Counted from the first letter of the stretch, positions 8,878-16,119 are shown. The stretch is 18,824 bases of DNA from Gammaproteobacteria bacterium UBA6173 (GCA_002422225.1 DITX01000074.1:1-18824), one strand, 5' to 3'. Made by a program: numbers and translations. Notes: generated from the letters alone by a model not told the origin.

Positions 8878-10211
8878 AGTGTTGATTCACCGCTGGGTTT
8901 ATTATCAGTCAAGGGCAGGTGGATACAAGTGAGGGCGCCAGCACCCGGCACATTAAACATTTCGATACTGCCGCCGTGTCGTTGCAAGGTAGAGTTGGCC
9001 AGGAATATACCCAGACCCATGCTGCCTTCGCGCGACGAGATAAACGGTTCGCCCATGCTCTCCATGACCTCGGCCGGAATGCCATCGCCGTCATCCTGAA
9101 CTTTGATCAGTGCGATACCTGCGCGCGTGTCATCAAAGCCATAATGCACAGTGACCAGTTTGTGGGCCGCCCGAATGGCATTTTCTATGATGTTGATCAG
9201 CGCATGACGGATTGTAATATCTGCAGGGATCCAGGATTCACGACAATTATTATCGATTGTGAATTCGATAACAGCGCGTGGGTGTATGTTGACAATGTAA
9301 TCGCGCACGGCATCATGCAGTGAGCCCATGCGCATGCGGCCGACTTGTTGCTGATCACCTTTGTGGTAAAAATGCGTCAGCTGATCCAAGGACTGCTTGC
9401 AGCGCACGACTTGTTGACGCAAAAGGTGGATGTCTGCTTTGATCTCGGTGTTGCGCAGCTGTTCTTCAGTCAGTCCATCCAGATCGGACAACAATACTGC
9501 CATGGTTGATAAGGGGGTGCCCAGCGCATGTGCGGTCCCTGCCGCAAGCGATCCAATAGCAACCAGTTGTTCATTTCGTAACTCGTTTTCGCGTGACTTT
9601 GCCAGTGTCAGTTCCCTGCTGCGTATGGCGGCAGCCATACGACTGACAAAGGTTGTGATCAGCGCCGCACTGACTACAAACGTAACCCACATGCCTACCA
9701 GATGCAGTTGAAAATTGGGCATGTGCTGACTGTGCTCATCGCTGATGATGCCGTAAGCAAGAAAGGCCGTGTGGATCAGAATGGCCAGCAGGGCAAACAG
9801 GTGTGCCCACAGACTGCGCAACAAGGTCGCGCCTACTGCGAGCAGGACCAGCAGATACGAAATTAACGGATTGCTCGAGCCTCCCGTATACATCAAGAGA
9901 ATAGTGGCAAACACAAAGTCCAGTCCGAGTTGCATGACCAGTTCGCCGTGTGTGATAAGTCCGGCATGATTGACACGCCAGTAGCCAATCAAAACCGACA
10001 ACACAATGCCGCTCAGTACCAGCGCGACAGGCAGCAATGGTAGCTCAAGCGGTGAAAATATGTTGAACAGCAATGCGCCGGCCAGACTGCTGCCGGCAAC
10101 CAGAATGCGCAAGCCGAGCAGGCGCTGCAATCCAATGCGTGGCGCGCTGCGGGAGTCGGCGCCACTGTCAGGAAACAGGCTGAACAGTCGTATCAGTGTG
10201 GTTTTCGTCAT
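8874..10211 (-). CDS. regB: RegB/PrrB/RoxS-type redox sensor histidine kinase
   Basis: A 445-residue membrane kinase. About six hydrophobic helices fill residues 30-190. GGSSNP at 110-115 matches the GGxxNP quinone-site motif of RegB. The dimerisation domain holds AAGTAHALGTPLSTMAVL with H228 as phospho-acceptor. C271, in VVRCKQSL, is in the position of the redox-active cysteine of RegB. The ATPase domain has an N box (N344, NIIENAIRAA), a G1 box (DDGDGIP, 373-379) and a G2 region (SMGLGIFLA). No PAS domain is present, which is typical of RegB. The ATG is at 10211-10209, and its own promoter appears to overlap that of the divergent gene. Quinone and thiol sensing are inferred from the conserved residues. 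Confidence 0.93.
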   Translation of the reverse strand: MTKTTLIRLFSLFPDSGADSRSAPRIGLQRLLGLRILVAGSSLAGALLFNIFSPLELPLLPVALVLSGIVLSVLIGYWRVNHAGLITHGELVMQLGLDFVFATILLMYTGGSSNPLISYLLVLLAVGATLLRSLWAHLFALLAILIHTAFLAYGIISDEHSQHMPNFQLHLVGMWVTFVVSAALITTFVSRMAAAIRSRELTLAKSRENELRNEQLVAIGSLAAGTAHALGTPLSTMAVLLSDLDGLTEEQLRNTEIKADIHLLRQQVVRCKQSLDQLTHFYHKGDQQQVGRMRMGSLHDAVRDYIVNIHPRAVIEFTIDNNCRESWIPADITIRHALINIIENAIRAAHKLVTVHYGFDDTRAGIALIKVQDDGDGIPAEVMESMGEPFISSREGSMGLGIFLANSTLQRHGGSIEMFNVPGAGALTCIHLPLTDNKPSGESTL

Positions 10212-10247
10212 GCCCTGAATTCTACCGTATAATGCCGCGCATGAAGA
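10205..10247. promoter_or_regulatory. Overlapping divergent promoters for regB and the fusion gene
   Basis: On the plus strand a perfect TATAAT lies at 10228-10233, with a weak -35 (TCGTCA, four of six) at 10205-10210 and a 17-base spacer. On the minus strand TAGAAT lies at 10224-10219, with a weak -35 near 10247-10242. The expected starts would be about 10240 (plus) and about 10212 (minus), which is essentially at each ATG. The plus-strand -10 is strong; the minus-strand one is tentative. Confidence 0.5.
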
Positions 10248-12067
10248 CTACCGACAGCACAAACAAAAATGATTTTTTATGGATATTTCCATTAAACGTC
10301 TATGCAGCACTCCTGCGTTCCTTGCCGGGCCAGTCACCCTGGTTGGTTTATGGTGAGCTGTCCAGTGATGACTTTGATGCACTGCAAGTGAGCGATGTGT
10401 CGTTGGTGGAACTTGCGGGTTTGCTGGTGAGTGCGCAGCAAAAACGTGTGGATCGTGTGTTGTCGGCGCTTGATTGTGATGTTGGCGCTCGTGTGCTTGA
10501 GGTTGGCTGTGGTCAAGGGGCGCTGGTAGATTTGCTGGCTTCCCGAGGGTTTGAGGCAATCGGCATTGATCGCCATGCTGCCGTGCTTGCCAATGCCGCA
10601 TTAGCGCATGCCTCAGCGGACCAGCTGGTCTGTTGTTCTTTTGAACAATACCGCGATGATGCGGGCTTTGACACTGTCATTTTTCATAACAGTGCGCGTT
10701 ACTGTTTGCCCATCACGCTGTTCCACAAAGCGCTTGAGTTACTCAGGCCCGGTGGTCAGTTGCTGATTTGTGATGAGTTTGTTGTATGCAACAACGACCG
10801 TGTTGACCCGCAACCACTGCCCTTACTGGATCATGTATTGGCGCTGGCAAAACGCATGGGTTTTGAAGTGTCGAGCTGTGAGGATCAGACAGCGGATACT
10901 CATCGTTTTCAGCAGATCCTGGTTACCGTGCTTGAACGCTCCCAGAAAGCGCTGGCAGAGTTGGCCTGTGAAAGTGATTCAACGATTCAGCGCCTGGTCA
11001 CCGAGCTGCAAAACGAAACTGATGCGAGTGCGCATGGCGAACGTGCACATGTGTTGTTGAGTCTGCACGCACCCAGAGCTGTGCAAGGCTTTAAAAACCA
11101 AATACCTAGCGCGCCTGTATTGCGCAACGCCGCTGATTTGACACCCGAAGCATATCGGCAGGTGTTTGAAGACAGCTTCTCGGTGCCATTTGATCCTGCA
11201 TTGTGGTCTTGGAAATATCACTCAGGCAGGGGTGTTTCTGTGGTAGCGGAACGAGGCGGGCAGGCAGTTGCCCACTACGGAGGCGTTATCAGGCAGATTG
11301 TTTACTTTTCTGAGCCCCGTAAAGCCGTTCAGATTTGTGATGTGATGGTGTCGCCTCAAGAGCGCGGCTTTTTTAGTCGCAACAGTCTATTTTTTAAAAC
11401 TGCAGCCAGCATGCTTGAACAATATGCGGGATACAAAGCTGACAATCTGCTGGGGTTTGGTTTTCCTAATTTGAAGGCCATGCATGTCGCGCAACGTTTG
11501 GGTTTGTATGACAAAACTGATGAGTTGATGCAAATTGCACTCGCGCCTCATAGCACACAAGAACCGCTTTCAGATGGCAATTGGCGAGTCTGTGCTGCGG
11601 ATTTTGACGGAGTCCTGCATGCTCAAGCCGAGCAGCTATGGCAGCAGATGAAAGCTGGTTTTTCCGATGCCATCCTTGGCGTGCGGGATGGCGATTATTT
11701 GAGTTACCGGTTTTTGCAGCGTCCAGGTTTGTCATACAACTGTTACACCGTCATGCAGGGGCAGGATGTCAAAGCTGTTGCATTCAGCCGTGAGCATGGT
11801 GATCGGCAGTTGTTGATGGACATCGTTGCTGCACCGGAACATCTTGAAGACGCATTGCTGTCGATACTGCGAACTGCAGGGCAAAACAAGCCATATCATT
11901 TTTGGTTGACGGCAGGCCAGCTTGCCCGTGTGACAACACAGGCAGAGCACTTTTACATCACCGCCACGGGTATACAGGTACCCTGCAATCGGTGGAGTCC
12001 CGGGCCGGAAACACAGCGTTTGAAAAATGCCTGGTGGTTGACTGCCGGGGACATGGATTTCCTTTGA
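10241..12067 (+). CDS. Fusion of class I SAM methyltransferase and GNAT-like acyltransferase
   Basis: A protein of 608 residues from the ATG at 10241. The N-terminal half is a class I S-adenosylmethionine methyltransferase. Motif I is VLEVGCGQGALVDLL (residues 85-99), the acidic residue binding the ribose is D110 in AIGID, and a post-I segment FDTVIFHNS and LRPGGQLLICDEF follow at 143-180. The region from about 299 to 430 resembles a GNAT acyltransferase, with a typical N-terminal strand-helix (LTPEAYRQVFEDSF), a beta hairpin (VSVVAERGGQAVAHYGGVI) and GFGFPNLKAMHVAQRLGLYD. The last 170 residues may be a second GNAT half. No signal peptide is present. The upstream ATGs at 10196 and 10232 overlap the promoter and are rejected. 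I do not recognise a characterised protein with this architecture and cannot name its substrate. Confidence 0.82.
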   Translation: MKTTDSTNKNDFLWIFPLNVYAALLRSLPGQSPWLVYGELSSDDFDALQVSDVSLVELAGLLVSAQQKRVDRVLSALDCDVGARVLEVGCGQGALVDLLASRGFEAIGIDRHAAVLANAALAHASADQLVCCSFEQYRDDAGFDTVIFHNSARYCLPITLFHKALELLRPGGQLLICDEFVVCNNDRVDPQPLPLLDHVLALAKRMGFEVSSCEDQTADTHRFQQILVTVLERSQKALAELACESDSTIQRLVTELQNETDASAHGERAHVLLSLHAPRAVQGFKNQIPSAPVLRNAADLTPEAYRQVFEDSFSVPFDPALWSWKYHSGRGVSVVAERGGQAVAHYGGVIRQIVYFSEPRKAVQICDVMVSPQERGFFSRNSLFFKTAASMLEQYAGYKADNLLGFGFPNLKAMHVAQRLGLYDKTDELMQIALAPHSTQEPLSDGNWRVCAADFDGVLHAQAEQLWQQMKAGFSDAILGVRDGDYLSYRFLQRPGLSYNCYTVMQGQDVKAVAFSREHGDRQLLMDIVAAPEHLEDALLSILRTAGQNKPYHFWLTAGQLARVTTQAEHFYITATGIQVPCNRWSPGPETQRLKNAWWLTAGDMDFL

Positions 12068-12099
12068 TGAGTGTAGCTATGCCAGTTGGCAATCGGTTT

Positions 12100-12128
12100 T
12101 TGCATTTTTGTTATGGCAAGGCTAGAGT
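12100..12128 (+). promoter_or_regulatory. Candidate sigma-70 promoter for the BlaI-like repressor
   Basis: TTGCAT at 12100-12105 is followed after exactly 17 bases by TAGAGT at 12123-12128. Neither box is strong, but spacing and position are good. The predicted start near 12135 lies after the in-frame ATG at 12129, which supports a later translation start for the repressor. Confidence 0.4.
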
Positions 12129-12160
12129 ATGGCCCTTCGCGAGGGCTTTCTGAGTCTGTT

Positions 12161-12166
12161 TAAGGA
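12161..12166 (+). promoter_or_regulatory. Shine-Dalgarno site deciding the repressor start
   Basis: TAAGGA lies seven bases before the GTG at 12174. The competing ATG at 12207 has no such sequence upstream, and the ATG at 12129 overlaps the promoter. This site makes GTG the best start. Confidence 0.6.
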
Positions 12167-12173
12167 AAAAACC

Positions 12174-12605
12174 GTGTCAAGTGCCGGCAAATCAGCCTCC
12201 AACATCATGAGCACCAATCTGGGAGAGTTGGAACTGCGCGTGCTCGAAACGTTATGGAGGCGACCTCACCTGGCGGCGCGACAGGTTCGCGAAGCACTGG
12301 GCGAAGAGCGCGCACCGTCGCTCAGCACAGTGCAGTCTACGCTCGAGCGGTTTTATCGCAAAGCCTACGTTGATAGACTCAAACAAGGCCATGCCTACAG
12401 CTATCACGCTTCGGTGTCCCGTGGTCGACTACTGGGCAGGATTCTGGGTGATGTGATTCAACTGTTACACGATGGCAAAATGGAAACTATTCTCAGCAGT
12501 TTTGTGCGCGCCGCTGTGGATCTGGATGAAAAGTCACTGGATAACCTTGAACAGCTGATTCGTGAAAAACGAAAGCAGCAGGAAGAGGCGCGCGGACATG
12601 ATTAA
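12174..12605 (+). CDS. BlaI/MecI/CopY-family transcriptional repressor
   Basis: A 143-residue winged-helix repressor from the GTG start. The DNA-binding domain spans about residues 16-80: GELELRVLETLWRRPHLAAR is the first helix pair, SLSTVQSTLERFYRKAYVDR is the recognition helix region, and the wing follows with HAYSYHASVSR. The C-terminal half (about 85-140) is helical and charged, as in the dimerisation domain of BlaI. In characterised systems such repressors are removed by proteolysis signalled by a BlaR1/MecR1 M56 sensor protease. Here the next gene, overlapping by eight bases, encodes only a short membrane protein without a protease domain. An ATG at 12207, giving a 132-residue protein, is an alternative start. 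The family assignment is secure; the operators and inducer are unknown. Confidence 0.9.
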   Translation: MSSAGKSASNIMSTNLGELELRVLETLWRRPHLAARQVREALGEERAPSLSTVQSTLERFYRKAYVDRLKQGHAYSYHASVSRGRLLGRILGDVIQLLHDGKMETILSSFVRAAVDLDEKSLDNLEQLIREKRKQQEEARGHD

Positions 12606-12888
12606 CACGGTGGGTTCGTTTTCACTGATCTGGTTAACGCTCTGCTGTGCCTTGACCATTGTTTTTCGCTTGGTATATCCAATGGTCAGACCAACGCTGT
12701 TTCGTCTGCATCCACACTATGGTGTTGATCTGTTGTTGAGGTGGTGGGCCGCGCCGATGATGCTGTCTTTGCTCGCCAGCCTTCGGTTACAGCCATGGCA
12801 GTTGCTGATGATAGTCCTTATGTTGTGTAGCGCACTGATGCTAGCACTCGATCCCTTGCATCATAGCGCTGAGCAACTAATTGCCTAG
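12598..12888 (+). CDS. Small membrane protein resembling the N-terminus of an M56/BlaR1 sensor
   Basis: A 96-residue protein with hydrophobic segments at about 8-28, 44-63 and 66-85. The segment FRLVYPMVRPTLFRLHPHYG followed by DLLLRWWAAPMMLSLLASL has the pattern of the first helices of M56 peptidases (a YP...RP...RLxP loop between two helices). No HExxH zinc site is present, and the frame stops at 12886-12888 with no continuation of an M56 domain downstream. The ATG at 12598 overlaps the repressor stop by eight bases, a sign of coupling. The frame is open further upstream to another ATG at 12562, inside the repressor gene, which is less likely. It may be a degenerate or minimal sensor, or an unrelated small membrane protein. 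Similarity is judged by eye. Confidence 0.65.
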   Translation: MINTVGSFSLIWLTLCCALTIVFRLVYPMVRPTLFRLHPHYGVDLLLRWWAAPMMLSLLASLRLQPWQLLMIVLMLCSALMLALDPLHHSAEQLIA

Positions 12889-12957
12889 GTTGATTCTACT
12901 GGAACTAGTTTTTATCCCTCTGATCGTTGATCTTAGATATTGTGAAAATGGAGCAGT

Positions 12958-13983
12958 ATGCCTTCTAGCTTGAACCGGTCTGTCTCTTTGATTGTGCTGC
13001 TTTTGTCAGGCTTATTGTCCGCCTTGGCTGGCGCACAGTCTTCCGAGCAAGTCGCCGAACCACAATCAGAATCAGAATCAGATTCAGATCTGTTTGGACG
13101 CGCTTTTGATAATTTAGGGCAGAGTCGAACCTGGCGTTGGCTAGAGTCACAACGGGATGATCTGTCCAGTGATGTGGGATCAATCGGTCGTGGCCTCGAT
13201 GACTGGCTGGCAGGCGAAGGCGTCGGCGAGCGCACCAATGAGAGTTATGTGCGACTGAGGCTGAATCAGCGTATTGGTCGGATGGATACCTACTACTCCA
13301 ATATTCGGATTGGAGGACGTATTGATTTGCCGCGCACGTCAGAGCGTTGGAAACTGATTTTTGAGTCCGAAACAACTGAGCAGAATTCCTTGCGTGATCA
13401 GCGCTTGAATAACATAAACGCGTCGTCATTCACGGGTGGTTTCAGTTATGAACTCCCGGAGCGCAACGGTTGGCGCTTCAATCACGATGTAGGTGCCAAA
13501 TCCAGTATTCCGATTGACCCGTTTTACCGATTCCGCATTCGTTATGACAAGGACTTGGGCAATGACTGGTTTTTTGGCCTCAGCAATCGCACGTTTTATT
13601 ACCACAACGATGGATTGGGTCAGGACACCCGTTTGTTTTTCAGCCGTGCCATCAGTGATGAGCTCAATTTCAGGGTCGAGTCCGAGATCAATTACCGGCA
13701 TGATGAGCGTTTGACTGAATTCGGCCAGTCTGTCGCGCTGTTTCAGTCTTTAGGTGAACGAGAAACGCTCACCTATGAACTGGGTCTGATTGGTAGCAAT
13801 CGGCCTGTCAAAACCGTTGATAACTATTATGCCCAGATGGTATATCGCAAAGCGATTTATAAAGACTGGTTGGTGATGGAGCTTGTGCCGCAGTTGCTGT
13901 TTGAAGACCGTTATGACTGGAAAGCAGATCCACGTGTTCAGCTGAATCTGGAAGTGTATTTTTTTGACCTGCCTGGAAACTGA
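12958..13983 (+). CDS. Predicted outer-membrane beta-barrel protein
   Basis: A 341-residue exported protein. The signal peptide (residues 1-26) has a basic start, a hydrophobic core LIVLLLSGLLSAL and cleavage after AGA. An acidic serine-rich stretch (SESESDSD, 37-44) follows, then an alpha-helical region, and from about residue 80 many alternating amphipathic strands rich in Tyr, Phe and Trp, such as YSNIRIGGRIDL and WRFNHDVGAKSSI. The C-terminus is VYFFDLPGN, close to but not a classical terminal aromatic. GGAG at 12950-12953 lies four bases before the ATG. The preceding repressor/membrane gene pair ends 69 bases upstream on the same strand, so they could be one operon. I recognise no named family; a barrel of about 10-14 strands is inferred from the pattern. 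Confidence 0.8.
   Translation: MPSSLNRSVSLIVLLLSGLLSALAGAQSSEQVAEPQSESESDSDLFGRAFDNLGQSRTWRWLESQRDDLSSDVGSIGRGLDDWLAGEGVGERTNESYVRLRLNQRIGRMDTYYSNIRIGGRIDLPRTSERWKLIFESETTEQNSLRDQRLNNINASSFTGGFSYELPERNGWRFNHDVGAKSSIPIDPFYRFRIRYDKDLGNDWFFGLSNRTFYYHNDGLGQDTRLFFSRAISDELNFRVESEINYRHDERLTEFGQSVALFQSLGERETLTYELGLIGSNRPVKTVDNYYAQMVYRKAIYKDWLVMELVPQLLFEDRYDWKADPRVQLNLEVYFFDLPGN
13066..13089 (+). repeat. Short hexamer-like tandem repeat in barrel gene
   Basis: The DNA here is a run of TCAGAA/TCAGAT units that encodes the Ser-Glu/Ser-Asp stretch after the signal peptide. Such simple repeats can slip; every loss or gain of one unit keeps the frame. Confidence 0.7.
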
Positions 13984-13991
13984 TTTGCAGC

Positions 13992-14146
13992 ATGAGCAAC
14001 AAAGACCATCAACCGATTTCATGCGTCCCGGTCATTGCGTCGGAGATTTGCGGGAAGCCCCACAGTGGGCAGTTGTAGAGGAAGCCAAAGAGCTGATTGT
14101 TATTGATGCCCATATTCCGGATCAGGTGCTCAACCCCAGGCGGTAG
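13992..14146 (+). pseudogene. Possible small gene broken by a one-base deletion
   Basis: From the ATG at 13992 the frame reads MSNKDHQPISCVPVIASEIC and then stops at 14076-14078 after 28 residues. Inserting one G in the GGG run at 14052-14054 continues it in the other frame as GEAPQWAVVEEAKELIVIDA and on to a stop at 14144-14146. The repaired protein would have 51 residues. The second part reads like real coding sequence (acidic helix, then HIPDQVLNPRR). There is no clear Shine-Dalgarno site. No family is recognised. It may be a genuine frameshifted remnant, a sequencing error in a G run, or chance. Confidence 0.35.
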
Positions 14147-14250
14147 TTGTTTGGCGGATTCACCGGCACCTATGTAGATATGGTTGCAATTTATACCTTG
14201 GTGACACTGAAGCGGGTTGATAAGCGTTCAGCATCGCCTGAGAGCCTTGA

Positions 14251-14589
14251 TTAAAGCGCTTCGTTGCCAGTCTCGCCGGTGCGGATGCGAATGCTTTGCT
14301 CGATATGTGTGACAAATATTTTGCCATCACCGATATGTCCGGTATTGGCTGCTTTGCAGATGGCATCTATAGCTTGATCGACAACATCATCCGGTACAGC
14401 CACTTCAATTTTTGTTTTGGGCAGAAAATCCACGACATATTCTGCTCCGCGATACAACTCGGTATGGCCTTTCTGTCGCCCGAAACCCTTGACCTCGGTT
14501 AATGTCATGCCATTGACGCCAAGTTCAGACAGCGCCTCGCGCACATCGTCAGACTTAAATGGTTTAATAATTGCGGTGATCAGTTTCAT
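14251..14589 (-). CDS. glnK: PII nitrogen signalling protein (GlnK/GlnB family)
   Basis: A complete 112-residue PII protein, a trimeric sensor of 2-oxoglutarate and ATP/ADP that regulates nitrogen assimilation. It starts MKLITAIIKPFKSDDVREAL. The T-loop (about 37-55) contains TELYRGAEYVVDFLPK with Y51, the residue uridylylated by GlnD. The B-loop and C-terminus contain TGHIGDGKIFV and IRIRTGETGNEAL. The sequence is nearer to GlnK than GlnB at the N-terminus, but the two are not reliably separable by eye. An ammonium transporter gene amtB usually follows glnK; here none does. GGAG lies about seven bases upstream of the ATG. No sigma-54 promoter (TGGCAC-5-TTGC) is visible in the 66 bases upstream. 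Confidence 0.95.
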   Translation of the reverse strand: MKLITAIIKPFKSDDVREALSELGVNGMTLTEVKGFGRQKGHTELYRGAEYVVDFLPKTKIEVAVPDDVVDQAIDAICKAANTGHIGDGKIFVTHIEQSIRIRTGETGNEAL

Positions 14590-14655
14590 CCAACAGCTCC
14601 GGCCTTTCGCTTTTCAAAACAGTAACGGGACTTTAGCACGACAGATTTGAATTCT

Positions 14656-15369
14656 CTACAGCGGGTGCTCACGTCGAAGTGCGCTGAGCCAAGGCTCAAG
14701 TTGATCCCAGTCCAGACGAAATACGTGTTTGCCTTCTTCTGAAAGTTTGGCATCCACTCTGGCACTGCCTGCCTCCAATGCCTCGACCAAGGCAGGCATA
14801 CGCTGATTCCAACGAAACAGGTCATCTTTGGCGATGCGCAAATAGACAGGCAAGTTCTTCATATCCCCGATTAAAGACAGATCTTTTATCATGCCGGGTA
14901 CAGCAACAACACCTTGATAAAGGTCGGGTTGTTGAGCCGCGATCTCAAGCGCGGAGCTACCACCGGTAGAAACCCCTACCAGCAGAGCTTTTCCGTGCAG
15001 AATGTCGGATTCTTTTTGTAATTCGTGAATGACCTTAGGTATTTTCTTCCCGTTTTCTCCAGTGAAGGGGGTGTTGGTTGGTGAAACCGGCACCGCAATC
15101 ATCCAGCCATGCTCCGAGAGTTCGCGGCCGAGCCAGAACTGCGCGCGCGCCACATACTCATTTCCGCTGCCACCTGACATCAGTACACAAAGCGGCCAAG
15201 GCCCATCGCCACTGGCTTCTGGTACAAACAGAAATACTTTTACTGTGCTGCCATCGTCCAGTTTGACCTCGGTCACCCGGTCGCGCGCGTAAGAGGCAAG
15301 CGGCGCCATCATCATGCAACAGAGCAGGACGCTATTTAATATGCGTGATAGGTCTTTGTGCTTGCTCAT
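14656..15369 (-). CDS. Secreted alpha/beta hydrolase
   Basis: A 237-residue exported protein from the ATG at 15369. A signal peptide fits well: basic start MSKHKDLSR, hydrophobic core ILNSVLLCCMMMAPLA, cleavage after SYA. The nucleophile elbow GVSTGG contains the serine at about residue 134 (G-V-S-T-G). An Asp pair at 182-183 (IAKDD) and His at about 215 (EGKHVF) complete a plausible Ser-Asp-His triad. Blocks such as WPLCVLMSGGSGNEYV, probably the oxyanion region, support the alpha/beta fold. It may act on esters or a polymer in the periplasm; substrate unknown. An ATG at 15447 would add 26 residues but leaves a weaker signal peptide, so it is not preferred. It is separate from the PII gene by 66 bases. 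Confidence 0.78.
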   Translation of the reverse strand: MSKHKDLSRILNSVLLCCMMMAPLASYARDRVTEVKLDDGSTVKVFLFVPEASGDGPWPLCVLMSGGSGNEYVARAQFWLGRELSEHGWMIAVPVSPTNTPFTGENGKKIPKVIHELQKESDILHGKALLVGVSTGGSSALEIAAQQPDLYQGVVAVPGMIKDLSLIGDMKNLPVYLRIAKDDLFRWNQRMPALVEALEAGSARVDAKLSEEGKHVFRLDWDQLEPWLSALRREHPL

Positions 15370-15456
15370 AGGGTTGGTGGTGTCAGCCGCTTGTGTCTGT
15401 CGTGCAGTAAGCAATGGTCGGGCTACCAAAATCAGTAGTCGCGCCATTTCTGAGTA

Positions 15457-15475
15457 GGTTCAGCTTAACAGAACC
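15457..15475. repeat. Inverted repeat upstream of the hydrolase gene
   Basis: GGTTC at 15457-15461 and GAACC at 15471-15475 face each other across nine bases, about 90 bases upstream of the hydrolase start (15369). It could be an operator half-site pair or a chance palindrome. The rest of the 15448-15563 stretch shows no feature. Confidence 0.25.
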
Positions 15476-15563
15476 ATTTTCGGCAGGGGAGTTATGCGCG
15501 ATAAGTGGACAGCGCTGAACGATGGTTGCCTTAACAGCGCTTGGGTGCGGTGACTTTGTGTGC

Positions 15564-16025
15564 TTAAAGCCCGACTACTTCCATACGCTCGTTTGCGGAG
15601 ACGGTTACCCGTATGCCGGTATCCGTGACGAACTCTTTGCTGCCCAGGTTGCGCTTTTCCACCCGGTAAATCACAGGTGCTTCGTTTACATCGCGGTGCA
15701 GTAACACGGTCACCAGGCGTTGCTGATCCTGCCAGTACAGGTAGCTGCCCGTACCGGCAATGACCAGCAAACCGCATAACACAATCCACAAAATTTTTCT
15801 GAGTCGGGGTGCCAGTGCGCCAGTGACAGGCGTTGCCGGCGATTGCGAGTTACGCGCGCGTGTCAGGAACTGTTCCAGTTCAGAATGGTTGTTGAGCGGC
15901 GTAGGCAGGGAGCTACCAGTATTGCGCTTGTTCTTGTCCTTTTGAAGGTTCAGCTGGTAACGTTTGCGCAGGTAAACCACCGCCAGTGCGATCACAACCA
16001 AAGTAAGTAGCAGTTTTCCGATCAT
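15564..16025 (-). CDS. Small two-helix membrane protein
   Basis: A 153-residue hypothetical protein, started at the ATG at 16025. AAGGGA lies about ten bases upstream on the minus strand. A first helix is at about 3-19 (GKLLLTLVVIALAVVYL), followed by a basic, Gln-rich and polar linker (YLRKRYQLNLQKDKNKR). A second helix is at about 78-97 (KILWIVLCGLLVIAGTG). The soluble C-terminal portion, VTVLLHRDVNEAPVIYRVEK, contains short beta-like segments. The frame is open for 84 codons further upstream, but that part is compositionally odd, so the later start is chosen. Family and function not recognised. Confidence 0.72.
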   Translation of the reverse strand: MIGKLLLTLVVIALAVVYLRKRYQLNLQKDKNKRNTGSSLPTPLNNHSELEQFLTRARNSQSPATPVTGALAPRLRKILWIVLCGLLVIAGTGSYLYWQDQQRLVTVLLHRDVNEAPVIYRVEKRNLGSKEFVTDTGIRVTVSANERMEVVGL

Positions 16026-16119
16026 CCGGCGTTTTCCCTTTTTATGTCCCTGCGAGTGAAATCTTCTACTCAGCATTGAGCAGAGCTCGATCATACATAT
16101 CAAGGGCTTGTTGATCCAG

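Noticed and set aside
10196..10240. Upstream starts ATG 10196 and ATG 10232 for the fusion gene
   Set aside because: Both lie inside or before the promoter elements, with no Shine-Dalgarno sequence. The likely transcript begins after them.
14208..14232. Weak hairpin between the possible broken gene and glnK as a terminator
   Set aside because: The stem has a bulge and neither side is followed by a T run.
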